Below are positions 24,839 through 33,745 of a stretch of DNA of 64,000 nt, piece after piece; positions within the stretch are counted from its first letter, which is position 1; every line of letters begins with the position of its first letter. The notes beneath the pieces were generated by a model. It did not search any database, had not been told where the DNA came from, and saw nothing but the letters and a program-made list of their open reading frames with translations. The DNA lies in NCBI GenBank assembly GCA_958453305.1, contig CAUDXH010000008.1:1-64000 (forward strand). Direction: 5' to 3'. The position numbers were made by a program, and so were the translations under genes. Source of the stretch: an uncultured Bacteroides sp. GTDB lineage: Bacteria > Bacteroidota > Bacteroidia > Bacteroidales > Bacteroidaceae.

Positions 24839-27153
24839 AAATGAATCCCCATTCCGTCTTTAAACTTCGGAATATTATAGTAACCCGATTTGCCGGTTTC
24901 ATAAGGAACATGAAGAGCAACTCCCCAGTCTAAGCGCAACACCAAGAAAGAAAGGTCATAACGTATCCCTATTCCGGTGCCTAAAGCAATGCTGTCAAGA
25001 AATCCTCCAAGTGTAAACTCAGCTCCGGGACGTGCTTCGTCATGGCGCATCAGCCATACATTTCCGGCATCCATAAAAGCAGCCCCATTCAAGTTTCCGC
25101 CCAAGAAATTAGACAACAAACGGAAACGGTACTCCAGATTGGCCTCCAGCTTTATATCGCCTGTTTCATCTACGTATGAAAAACGAGAGTTCTCTGCCGG
25201 ATGGAAGTTTCCCGGACCGATAGAACGGATAGTAAAAGCACGGATACTATTGGCTCCACCTACATAAAACTGCTCACTGTAAGGAGCAATTGTTTTATTT
25301 CCATAAGCCCAGATTACCCCTGCCATCAGGCGGGAAGCCAACTGATGACGCTCACTAAACTGATGCAACCAGCGCACCTCAGAAGTATATTTCAAGAACT
25401 GCGCAAAAGGAGTTCCCAACAGTTTTTTATCCTGCCGGCTAAACTTCTGTCCGAATGCGGCATAAATCAGAGAAGTTACATTACCTGCCGAAGTAACCGA
25501 GTTCTCCCACCAAATACGGTTTTTCCTCTTCAAGTAACTGTTATCATAAGTCAGCGTATAAGAAAGCGACGGGATAAATTGATTATCGAGGCTTCGGAAT
25601 AGCATCGGATTGGCAGTAGCTATCGAATCAAACCGAGCAGTACGGTGCTGAAGCGTATTAAACGCCAGCTGAAGCGGAGTGACCGTATGCTTCATGCTGC
25701 GCGAAGGCTGAAAACTATACGATACGGTTCCCCCAAATGAAAGCATTTTAAAATAGCGTGCCCGGTTAATCTGCTCCACATAAAGTTTAAAGTTGGTTTC
25801 CGACGGAAAGCGGAAAGGGTCAATACGGTTGCGCACCCAAGGCAAAATAAGTCTCGGAAATTTCAAGGACAATGCAGCCCCCAATTCGTAGGAGTTCATG
25901 ACCGAACTTTCACCATCCACCGTAGAGCTGGTCTGCCACTCATAAGAACCCTTCAGCTCTAAATTCAAGGTAGCTCCCATTCTTCTAAAGTTTTTACGGG
26001 AAAGATTAAATATAGCTCCCGGTCCGGTTTGTTTTGTACTCTTTGTTGTTACATTCAGTTCAAGTTCGCTGTCATAGGGTAAATCAAACATCGAATTGAC
26101 ACGAATATCAAGCGTATCCGACCCTTCACTGCGGGGCACATAGTTGAATTCACTGAACTTGAAAACTCCCAAACGAGCTAACGCTTCCTGAGTATAATCC
26201 TGACGCAGCTGTGAATACATTTCTCCCGGACGATAAAGGAAACGCTTACGCAATACCCCATACTTCAAACCAGGCTTCTTGCCAGAATAATACACCGTAA
26301 AGTTACGAGCCATTAACGAATCTGTAGGAGGCTCTCCGTTATGACCGGTCAGATAAACCGATGTATTTCCTATATAATACGTACGGGAAGCTTCAGCAGG
26401 AATACTCTTCCGGGGAGTAATTTTCAAATTCACGTACCCGGGTCGAATCAACGTATCGGCCAGAAAAGTAATAAACTCTGAACGATAATAAAAATATCCG
26501 TTATTACGGAATAGCTTTACCAGACGTTCACGCTCGTCGTTCAGTCTCGTTACATCAAAATGGTCTCCCGGACGGATAATGCGCTTGTCGTAAGCTGCGT
26601 GTATCAAGCTGTCAGCCCGCGGAGTAAACCCTTCGTAATAAATAGAGTCAAGCAAATAGGCATGCCCCATATCTATAGCATACTGCAAGCGGGCTTTTTT
26701 AGGATGAGCCGTACTGTCTACCCGGTAAGTAACCTTCCCGTTAAAGAAACCATAATCATGCAACAAATTGCTTGCCACTTTCACTCGGGTATCTGGATTG
26801 ACTGTAGACAGATAAACCGGCGTAGATGCAAATTTCTTAAAAATCCACTTCCCTACCCCTTTGTCATAACGCTGAAAATGGTTAAAAATCCACAGTCCCA
26901 CCGGCACATGCCAGCGCATACTGGTACTTCCCAGTACTGCATTGTTGGGAGCCACCGCTATGGCAGCCTCAGCTTCTTCTAAAGCCTTCATTCCCATCGG
27001 AGTCACGTTTTTATTGGTAACTTCGGTTTTTCTCATTCCGATATACAGCACCTCGCCTTCAGCCAAATGCTTCGTTGTGGAACAGGAAGCCAGCACCCAC
27101 ACCCCCACACACCATGCTATAATCTTATTTAGAATTCGTTTCTTGCTCTGCAT
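24817..27153 (-). CDS. tamL: TamL, lipidated TamA-like Omp85 protein
   Basis: A 778-residue outer-membrane protein. The lipobox LASC (C24 or near) predicts a lipidated N-terminus. POTRA-like domains follow (about 130-380, e.g. YRPGEMYSQLRQDYTQEALARLG), then a 16-strand Omp85 barrel with FYVGGANSIRAFTIRSIGPG and a C-terminal HFAIGYPF. In Bacteroidetes this lipoprotein form is known as TamL, partner of TamB in outer-membrane biogenesis. The tamB gene directly upstream supports this. The ATG at 27153 overlaps tamB by 29 bases. A GTG at 27198 gives a longer frame but would bury the signal peptide. Confidence 0.88.
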   Translation of the reverse strand: MQSKKRILNKIIAWCVGVWVLASCSTTKHLAEGEVLYIGMRKTEVTNKNVTPMGMKALEEAEAAIAVAPNNAVLGSTSMRWHVPVGLWIFNHFQRYDKGVGKWIFKKFASTPVYLSTVNPDTRVKVASNLLHDYGFFNGKVTYRVDSTAHPKKARLQYAIDMGHAYLLDSIYYEGFTPRADSLIHAAYDKRIIRPGDHFDVTRLNDERERLVKLFRNNGYFYYRSEFITFLADTLIRPGYVNLKITPRKSIPAEASRTYYIGNTSVYLTGHNGEPPTDSLMARNFTVYYSGKKPGLKYGVLRKRFLYRPGEMYSQLRQDYTQEALARLGVFKFSEFNYVPRSEGSDTLDIRVNSMFDLPYDSELELNVTTKSTKQTGPGAIFNLSRKNFRRMGATLNLELKGSYEWQTSSTVDGESSVMNSYELGAALSLKFPRLILPWVRNRIDPFRFPSETNFKLYVEQINRARYFKMLSFGGTVSYSFQPSRSMKHTVTPLQLAFNTLQHRTARFDSIATANPMLFRSLDNQFIPSLSYTLTYDNSYLKRKNRIWWENSVTSAGNVTSLIYAAFGQKFSRQDKKLLGTPFAQFLKYTSEVRWLHQFSERHQLASRLMAGVIWAYGNKTIAPYSEQFYVGGANSIRAFTIRSIGPGNFHPAENSRFSYVDETGDIKLEANLEYRFRLLSNFLGGNLNGAAFMDAGNVWLMRHDEARPGAEFTLGGFLDSIALGTGIGIRYDLSFLVLRLDWGVALHVPYETGKSGYYNIPKFKDGMGIHFAIGYPF

Positions 27154-30100
27154 TTTCAACAGTTCCTTTCTTCCTTTTCTTAAAGATAAACAGTTCACTT
27201 AACTTGCTGATTTTTTTCCGGAGCACGATACCCGCTCCCGTTTCAATCACCTCTCCGTCAAGAATACTTTCATAATTTTTGTCATGGAACACCTTGATGT
27301 AACGAGTTCCGCTATTATCTAACCGGTATTCCACCGAAACATTGTCAATAAAAGACTCGTCTTGCTGAGTAGCTGTATTCCCGGTTGAAATCTTTCCACC
27401 AATGACTATCCGGAAACGGTTGTTCCAGAAGCGTTTGGCAAACTGAAAATTATAATCCGTACGAGTAGAACCATCTTCACCCTGCTCGGTCTGTTCCATG
27501 CCAAAGTTCACATCAATGGTTTTCAGCGCACTGCCAGCCACTTTATTAATTTCACTCTGCAGGAACGAGTTAAGCACACTGTTTGCAGAGAGTCCTCCTC
27601 CACCGCTTCCTCCTCCTTCAGGCATATATATTCCTGTAACCAGCATGGTTACAGCCATTTTATTTTTCTGCTCTGCCGACATGCCTGCCAATTCATTCTG
27701 TACTCCTCCGTCATCGGGAGCCTCCAAAGTAAAGGTAAATCCCAAGTTCTCAAGACGATTTGTAATATTCACTCCAACATCGAAGTTAACCGTACGCGAA
27801 CTCTTATCCTGCTGAGCCACTGAAGCACGCACACGCTCAGAAGCCTGAATATTCAGGTTTGGATTCATGATATTACCAGTCCATTCAATATAACTTCCGT
27901 TTTCAATGTGGAAGGTTTTCAAAGGAATCACCGGCATTTCATACTTCATCTCTCCGCTCATCAGAGAATAGCGTCCGTTTAACAACATACTTCCTTCAGG
28001 GGTATATTGAAAAGACAAGTCGCCTCCTCCTTCAAAGCGCATGTAATTTGTACCCTCCTCATCCATTTCAACCCGACACTGCACTGCCTCATCAATATGC
28101 AAGGTCATCATCAGATTCATTCCTCCTAATGACATCGTAGGAATAGACCGTTTCGGTACTTCGGTTGTATCGCGGAAGTTCACAAAAGTTACAGTTTCAC
28201 CCAACCGGTCTTCAACAGTCAAAGGCGACTCTTGCATAATATAAGTAAAGTCACTTGTTCCCAAGATATTGGCATTGCCACGCACATTTAAAGACTCTAT
28301 CTCTCCTTTGATGACGGAATTCAAGTCTACATAAAGTTTACCGTAAACCATTGATTCTTTCGTCCGTTTGGCATTAAGCACCTCAAAATTATTGGCATGC
28401 ATCCGCAGGTCAAGCTTCATTTTCGCCAAATCGACCATATCTACATCACCATCAATCGTAAACGGAGTCTTTCCTTTGGTGAAAATCTTAAACTTGTCAA
28501 AGTGCAAGCGACTATCCACCATGCGCACCGGACGATTATCAAAACGCAAATCCAAGGAGGCTTGCGGCACCTGTACATTAACACTATCTAAATTGATCCG
28601 CCCGTTCATAAGCGGCTTATCTGCTGCTCCTTTAACTGACATGGTTCCATCTAAGTCGCCGGATAAAAGAGCCATCCGGTCAGGAATAAAAGCATTTGCC
28701 ACTTCAAGCGGGAAATGGTTCAGTGCCATTTTTGCAGAAAGAGTCCCAGATGAGCCTTCCAACTGAGCGGGGAAATAAGACCCGTTCCAACTCATGATTT
28801 CCTTGCTGTTACGCATCACAAATCCGTCAATACGCTGTTCTCCTGTTTTTTCCGGCAAATAAACCGCACTTAAAGACCAGTCACCCAGGGTTTGTTTATT
28901 ATAAGCAAAGCAGTTCACCATTACGTCAGCCGAAACCTGAACCTGATCTTCCGACTGAATATAATGGGTTTCAGCATTAATAATACCAGCCACATCGGGC
29001 ATATAAGGAACAATGCGGCGAAACTCGGCTATATCAATACGGTTTAGCGACAGGGTAAGATCTTGCTGCACGGTAGAATCGGGGGTGGAATACAAACCAA
29101 TTCCCGTATGCTGTTCATCGAATATGCTTAAGTCGGCCCATATACGTCCTTTATCACTCAGATAGATATAATTTCCCGGATTGACCCGGAATTTACGATA
29201 TACCAGCGTGGGCTCGTTAGGCGAAATCTGCAGGCTGATTCCGTGTTTCTGCAAAGCTGCAAGAAACCCGATGCGTGCTCCACATTCTTTCTTCCCGTTC
29301 AGATATTCTATCATCACATTGGCAGAAGTAGAATCAATGGCACCGTTTAATGAAACATCAAAGGCTTCTTGGAAAGGTTTGTTTCCGGCTATAATGCCAC
29401 TCTTGAAGACCTGCCGTAAGGCTTCTTGTGTGGTTTGAAAATAAATGCTATCCAGTTCAAGGCTATCGGTACGCAAATTATTCAAGTAAGCCGACCCGTT
29501 TAATCCGTTTTCGGGCGACGTTTCCATCTTCACAAACATACGGTTATAGCTTACACGATTAGCTGCCATCATATTCGCCAGTGGATTATCTTTCCCGGAA
29601 AACACATAAAAGGTGGTAACGGGAAGAAGTTCACGCAAGGCAGGTTGGTTTATCTGCCGGGCGGTCCACTGTTCAGAAGCCTTAGACAGGAGTTTCTCTA
29701 TTTGTGCCGAAAGATGCTCCGGTCCCCCCTTTGCCCGAAAGAGGAAAACCAGATCACCGGCATTGGCAAAACTCCGGATTGAATCATTCGCAGTATTCAG
29801 TCCGAAGTGGATATCTTTTGCCTTAAATGTTTTTTCGGCTGTTATCAGCCGGATTTCTCTGACAGAAGCCTTCAGTGCGTGGCTGTTTTTCATGTCTGAA
29901 TGAAAGTGTACATCTATCCTCTCGGCAGTCTTAAAAGGCTTGCTTACCAGATTCATCCCGTAAAGATCCATCCAGTTTACATTTACATTTAAATCGGCCT
30001 CGATACGCTTGGGATGCAGTTCAGCCTGAATGATGGAGGATACATCCATCACATTATCTTTAATTCCCAATTCTACTTTAGCTGCGGCATTTTTCAATGA

Positions 30101-31735
30101 GGCTGTAAGGTTAGCACCCGACAACACTTTACTTCCATACTCTAAATGAGCGATTCCTCCCGATGCCTCCAGCCTTGTATGCGAATCAAAAAAGTCAAGT
30201 CCTTCCCCTTCGGCGTTAAGCGAAGCCGAAAGCATATACAATGAATCGGAAGGCATAAAGGCATTTAAATTCAAAGCATCCACTTTCAGGTCGGCTTGAT
30301 ACCTGTCTCCATTGAGGTTATATCCCGCCAGAAGAGCAACCTTGCCTGAATCTTGCTTCAAGAGCACGTCGGCCTTCAATTCACTTCCTTCCAGCCCGAA
30401 TTTCCCCTCCAAGCCAGTTCCGGAAGGGATTACAACCCCTTCTGTAAGTTTACTCAAGAAGCGCATATCTTGCACTTGAGCCGAAAGATTGATATGTCCT
30501 TTTCGTGAGATACTGTCGAGCACATCCGTCAGATTTCCATCAGCTCTCATCTCAAAGCTTCCGGGAACAGTTACATTAAACCCTGTAAACTGTAGTTGAT
30601 TTAAACTTCCGTCAATGCCAGCCTGGATACGGAGAGGGGCGGAAGGGAAGCTTCTCACAAACTCTTCCGGCATGTGAGGGATGATTTTAAACAAATCAGG
30701 CTTACCTATTTCTGCCATTAACCGTCCTCTCAGGCCACCGTTTCCATTGGCCGATGTCAGACTCCAGTCGGCATCTGCCTCAAACGTAAGATAAGAATCG
30801 GGAGTACGGATTTCCAGTGAAGGCACCCGAATGGTCTTCTCGTCGGTCACCAGCCTTCCTTCTGTTGATACGATTTCCAGCCCCGAACGTTCTTTAAGCC
30901 CAAATTCACGGATATGTGCCCGGATATGATTTCCCCGATAATAAATAGAATCAATCCCGATATTAATGTTGCTGAACGCCAAATGCGAAGGATCAAGTCC
31001 TCCCTCTTCATCCAAAGGAGTATTACCCATATTCACTGCTGCTGCTCCCCGCTTGATTCTGAAACGCCCAAAAGTATAGGCCGACTGATGTAAGTCAATG
31101 AAGCCATTGCGCAAAGAAGCCTCACCAAGTGCCACGCGGAAATCCATCGTATCGAGCGGCATATCCATCGCAAACGAGACATTGCTTAAATCGGCACGTT
31201 GCAGTTTAATCTTCCAGAAAGTAGGCTCCGAAGCTACTGTATCGGCAGCCGTAGTATCTGCTAAAGAAAGAAACAAATGTGTATCTTTTAACTGAAGGTC
31301 ATTCACCATAGCTGTTTCAGGAGACAGGGCTACTCCGTGAGAGCGGAGAAACAACTCACCTAAATCGCCTTTCAGCCTCATGCCTTCAATCAGCCCGGCC
31401 GTATTTACCGATGCCTGCTGAAGACGTACCCCATCGATTTCTACCTGCTGCTTCAGCAGAGGCAAAAACTGAACTTTCACGGTGAGCTGACGGACATCGA
31501 GAATGGTATCGGGATGATCAACCACCAAAGCATCATACACCACCAAATCAAGCGGGAAGCCCAACGAGAGCCGCCCGATACGTATATCCATGCCCGTGGC
31601 CTGCGAAGCATAACGGGTGGTCTGCCCTACCAGAAAATTCTGGACGGGAGGAATATATATCAAAATACAGACCATAATAAAAAGAAGTATAGGAGAGATA
31701 AAAAAACCTATTCCCCACTTGATATATCTTTTCAT
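27125..31735 (-). CDS. tamB: Translocation and assembly module protein TamB
   Basis: A 1536-residue inner-membrane-anchored protein. One N-terminal membrane segment (about 8-30, GFFISPILLFIMVCILIYIP) is followed by a very long beta-rich periplasmic part of AsmA-like/TamB type. The C-terminal DUF490 (TamB) domain (about 1150-1500) includes LNGRYSLMSGEMKYEMPVIP and an LNSFLQSEINKVAGSALK stretch. TamB-type proteins bridge the periplasm and move lipid or assist barrel assembly. It overlaps tamL by 29 bases and forms an operon with it. A -7 box lies at 31765-31772 on the - strand. Confidence 0.92.
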   Translation of the reverse strand: MKRYIKWGIGFFISPILLFIMVCILIYIPPVQNFLVGQTTRYASQATGMDIRIGRLSLGFPLDLVVYDALVVDHPDTILDVRQLTVKVQFLPLLKQQVEIDGVRLQQASVNTAGLIEGMRLKGDLGELFLRSHGVALSPETAMVNDLQLKDTHLFLSLADTTAADTVASEPTFWKIKLQRADLSNVSFAMDMPLDTMDFRVALGEASLRNGFIDLHQSAYTFGRFRIKRGAAAVNMGNTPLDEEGGLDPSHLAFSNINIGIDSIYYRGNHIRAHIREFGLKERSGLEIVSTEGRLVTDEKTIRVPSLEIRTPDSYLTFEADADWSLTSANGNGGLRGRLMAEIGKPDLFKIIPHMPEEFVRSFPSAPLRIQAGIDGSLNQLQFTGFNVTVPGSFEMRADGNLTDVLDSISRKGHINLSAQVQDMRFLSKLTEGVVIPSGTGLEGKFGLEGSELKADVLLKQDSGKVALLAGYNLNGDRYQADLKVDALNLNAFMPSDSLYMLSASLNAEGEGLDFFDSHTRLEASGGIAHLEYGSKVLSGANLTASLKNAAAKVELGIKDNVMDVSSIIQAELHPKRIEADLNVNVNWMDLYGMNLVSKPFKTAERIDVHFHSDMKNSHALKASVREIRLITAEKTFKAKDIHFGLNTANDSIRSFANAGDLVFLFRAKGGPEHLSAQIEKLLSKASEQWTARQINQPALRELLPVTTFYVFSGKDNPLANMMAANRVSYNRMFVKMETSPENGLNGSAYLNNLRTDSLELDSIYFQTTQEALRQVFKSGIIAGNKPFQEAFDVSLNGAIDSTSANVMIEYLNGKKECGARIGFLAALQKHGISLQISPNEPTLVYRKFRVNPGNYIYLSDKGRIWADLSIFDEQHTGIGLYSTPDSTVQQDLTLSLNRIDIAEFRRIVPYMPDVAGIINAETHYIQSEDQVQVSADVMVNCFAYNKQTLGDWSLSAVYLPEKTGEQRIDGFVMRNSKEIMSWNGSYFPAQLEGSSGTLSAKMALNHFPLEVANAFIPDRMALLSGDLDGTMSVKGAADKPLMNGRINLDSVNVQVPQASLDLRFDNRPVRMVDSRLHFDKFKIFTKGKTPFTIDGDVDMVDLAKMKLDLRMHANNFEVLNAKRTKESMVYGKLYVDLNSVIKGEIESLNVRGNANILGTSDFTYIMQESPLTVEDRLGETVTFVNFRDTTEVPKRSIPTMSLGGMNLMMTLHIDEAVQCRVEMDEEGTNYMRFEGGGDLSFQYTPEGSMLLNGRYSLMSGEMKYEMPVIPLKTFHIENGSYIEWTGNIMNPNLNIQASERVRASVAQQDKSSRTVNFDVGVNITNRLENLGFTFTLEAPDDGGVQNELAGMSAEQKNKMAVTMLVTGIYMPEGGGSGGGGLSANSVLNSFLQSEINKVAGSALKTIDVNFGMEQTEQGEDGSTRTDYNFQFAKRFWNNRFRIVIGGKISTGNTATQQDESFIDNVSVEYRLDNSGTRYIKVFHDKNYESILDGEVIETGAGIVLRKKISKLSELFIFKKRKKGTVENAEQETNSK

Positions 31736-31764
31736 GAACTTTGCTTCATTTTTTGTTATTATTG

Positions 31765-31772
31765 CAAATATA
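31765..31772 (-). promoter_or_regulatory. Promoter -7 box of tamB-tamL
   Basis: On the - strand TATATTTG, 29 bases before the tamB ATG. The -33 element is weak. Confidence 0.55.
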
Positions 31773-31839
31773 GGGAAAAAATAAGCAACCGAAGGCAGAT
31801 TTTGTTAGCTAAGTCTGCCATTAGCTCCATATTATTTCC

Positions 31840-31847
31840 TACCTTTG
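31840..31847 (+). promoter_or_regulatory. Promoter -7 box of the nucleotidyltransferase gene
   Basis: TACCTTTG fits the consensus and lies 27 bases before the ATG at 31875. It is divergent from the tamB promoter. Confidence 0.65.
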
Positions 31848-31874
31848 TGGCAGTTACTAACTTTTAATATACTT

Positions 31875-32780
31875 ATGAAACCAACATTATTTGTATTGGC
31901 AGCTGGTATGGGAAGCCGCTATGGGGGCTTGAAGCAGCTTGACGGACTGGGTCCAAACGGTGAAACTATTATGGATTATTCTATCTTCGATGCAATTCGC
32001 GGAGGATTCGGAAAAATTGTATTTGTTATCCGTAAAGATTTTGAAAAAGATTTCCGTGAAAAAATCATCAGCAAATATGAAAACCACATTCCCGTAGAAG
32101 TAGTATTCCAAGATATACACGATTTGCCTGCAGGCTTTACCTGCCCTGAAGAACGCGTTAAGCCTTGGGGAACAAACCATGCCGTATTAATGGGTAAAGA
32201 CGTTATCAAAGAACCGTTTGCAGTGATCAACGCCGATGACTTCTACGGACGCGACAGCTTTGCCGTAATCGGAAAATATCTGTCAGAATTGCCTGAAGGA
32301 AAGAAGAACGATTACTGTATGGTAGGTTTCCGCGTTGGAAATACATTATCTGAAAGCGGAACAGTGGCACGCGGTATCTGCTCTACCAACGAAGAAGGTC
32401 ACCTCACTACCGTTGTTGAACGTACCGAAATTATGCGTGTAAACGGTCCGGTATGCTATAAAGATGAAAACGGAGAATGGGTAGCCGTTGAAGACAACAC
32501 TCCTGTTTCAATGAATATGTGGGGATTCACTCCCGATTATTTCAACTATTCAGAAGACTATTTCGTAGAATTCTTGAAAGCAAATCTGAGCAACATCAAA
32601 GCTGAATACTTCATCCCGTTAATGGTTAACAAACTGATTAACGAAGGTACTGCTACCGTTAAGGTACTTGATACAACTTCTAAATGGTTTGGCGTGACTT
32701 ATGCTGCCGACAGACAAAGCGTGGTCGACAAGATCCAGGCTCTGGTTGACGCAGGCGAATATCCTGCCAAGCTGTTCTAA
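31875..32780 (+). CDS. Sugar-phosphate nucleotidyltransferase
   Basis: A 301-residue nucleotidyltransferase of the Rossmann-like NTP_transferase fold. The signature LAAGMGSRYGGLKQLDGLGP at residues 7-26 binds the nucleotide, and VINADDFYGRDSF near 124 holds the metal-binding Asp. The family activates sugar 1-phosphates (for example UTP plus glucose 1-phosphate to UDP-glucose). This branch, common in Bacteroides, has a C-terminal half I cannot assign a substrate to. Codon use is biased as in well-expressed genes. It has its own promoter and a terminator. Confidence 0.82.
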   Translation: MKPTLFVLAAGMGSRYGGLKQLDGLGPNGETIMDYSIFDAIRGGFGKIVFVIRKDFEKDFREKIISKYENHIPVEVVFQDIHDLPAGFTCPEERVKPWGTNHAVLMGKDVIKEPFAVINADDFYGRDSFAVIGKYLSELPEGKKNDYCMVGFRVGNTLSESGTVARGICSTNEEGHLTTVVERTEIMRVNGPVCYKDENGEWVAVEDNTPVSMNMWGFTPDYFNYSEDYFVEFLKANLSNIKAEYFIPLMVNKLINEGTATVKVLDTTSKWFGVTYAADRQSVVDKIQALVDAGEYPAKLF

Positions 32781-32793
32781 ACAGAGATTCTCT

Positions 32794-32849
32794 CATCAAG
32801 GCTATATGGTTCCGATTTGCCACAGCCAACTCGGAAAAACGCCTTGACG
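32794..32849 (+). repeat. CATCAAGGC/GCCTTGACG hairpin after the nucleotidyltransferase gene
   Basis: CATCAAGGC (32794-32802) pairs with GCCTTGACG (32841-32849) with one mismatch and a 38-base loop. The core is shared with the hairpins at 6144 and 18570. Confidence 0.45.
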
Positions 32850-32857
32850 ATTCATAC

Positions 32858-32899
32858 AAAATGCCTAGACGTTCTAAACGAAACGCCTAGGCATTTTTA
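32858..32899 (+). terminator. Intrinsic terminator of the nucleotidyltransferase gene
   Basis: AAAATGCCTAG (32858-32868) pairs perfectly with CTAGGCATTTT (32887-32897), followed by more T. A small inner stem CGTT/AACG lies in the loop. Confidence 0.85.
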
Positions 32900-33300
32900 T
32901 TTTCCTTTCTTTCGGTTCCGGCAAGCTGTACTTACGACGAATCCCGGTCATTACTAACGGCAAGGCTTGGTCGTTACTACGACTCTTCTCTGTTATTATT
33001 AATCATTCATTTACTTGTTTCCTCTCTTGAAATTGTTTTTTACGAAAACTGCCTGCAGCCCTATACGTTTTCAAGGTTAACAAACTTGTAAACAAGAATT
33101 TAAGGCACACAGGACGCAGTGTAGGACGGTGTAGGGCGCACCGCTATCTACATGCCTACACGCCTTATTTCAATCTTGATGACAAAAAAGCAGCCCTATC
33201 TTCTCTTTTCATGAGCCGGCAGACATCGCTTTGCGGTTCAACTTCCATACAATGAATATAGAAATACGCTTGAGGACTTAAGATTCCTTTCAAACAAAAA
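32900..33300. other. Non-coding stretch with one structured region
   Basis: No gene was found. Between 33091 and 33180 an imperfect inverted repeat occurs: AAGAATT.TAAGGC at the left mirrors GCCTTATTTCAATCTT at the right, and two copies of GTGTAGG (33119-33125, 33129-33135) face CCTACAC (33155-33161). It could be a small RNA or a relic. The other parts show nothing. Confidence 0.4.
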
Positions 33301-33377
33301 ATTAGTTCATCACACCATATTTAAGGACAAAGTTCTGCAAGAACTTACCTGTATGAGTGTTAGTCTGATGAACTAAT
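33301..33377 (-). terminator. Hairpin with one arm inside and one outside the invertible segment
   Basis: ATTAGTTCATCA (33301-33312) and TGATGAACTAAT (33366-33377) are a perfect 12-bp inverted repeat. Read on the - strand the second arm is followed by TTTTTTG, so it looks like a terminator for transcripts moving leftward from the promoter at 33385. The right arm lies inside the candidate invertible segment and would be moved by inversion. Confidence 0.5.
33330..33346. repeat. Left 17-bp inverted repeat of the candidate invertible segment
   Basis: AAGTTCTGCAAGAACTT, which contains AGTTC-N5-GAACT. Its exact reverse complement is at 33635-33651. Confidence 0.85.
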
Positions 33378-33634
33378 CATACAACAAAGGTAGTGATATT
33401 TTTCATATTTTTGCTATTCTTCTTGAGTTTATTTTAAAAATAATAAAAACCCCTAGCTAATAGCAATGCAAGTTTAATATATTCAAAATGTAAACCATAC
33501 ATTTATAAGAAATAAACTTGGCAGAGCCATACTTCTTTTTCTCTGCTTCTGTTCCCGTTTGGACTTAAATCTTTTACTAGTCTTAGCGTTTTAGTCATTA
33601 CAAGCCTATTATGCCCAGCCGTCTGAGTATTATC
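33347..33634. promoter_or_regulatory. Candidate invertible promoter segment upstream of susC
   Basis: A segment of 288 bp between exact 17-bp inverted repeats, with no gene inside. The best promoter box, TACCTTTG, is on the - strand at 33392-33385 and points away from susC. If inverted it would lie near 33589-33596 on the + strand, about 150 bases before the susC ATG. Invertible promoters with AGTTC-N5-GAACT repeats before SusC-like genes are known from Bacteroides fragilis. No recombinase gene is in the window. The current arrangement therefore looks like the OFF state. Confidence 0.65.
33385..33392 (-). promoter_or_regulatory. Promoter -7 box inside the invertible segment, facing left
   Basis: TACCTTTG on the - strand, 39 bases from the left inverted repeat. 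No good -33 TTTG was found, as at several other promoters in the window. Confidence 0.5.
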
Positions 33635-33651
33635 AAGTTCTTGCAGAACTT
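33635..33651. repeat. Right 17-bp inverted repeat of the candidate invertible segment
   Basis: AAGTTCTTGCAGAACTT, exact reverse complement of 33330-33346. Bases just outside and inside the repeat do not match, so the repeat is exactly 17 bp. Confidence 0.85.
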
Positions 33652-33745
33652 ATCTACTAACTTGATTTTTTTAATTCTGGGAATATGAGCAAACTGACGA
33701 ATGTACAGACTCGTATCCTTATTTCTAATACTTAATATCATAGTT

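Noticed and set aside
33406..33413. TATTTTTG on the + strand inside the invertible segment, facing susC
   Set aside because: It matches the loose -7 pattern but lies in an AT-rich run, lacks a -33 element and is weaker than TACCTTTG on the other strand. It remains a caveat to the OFF-state reading.
33685..33735. 16-codon ORF just upstream of susC
   Set aside because: Too short to judge, without a clear ribosome site or conservation evidence. It could be chance.
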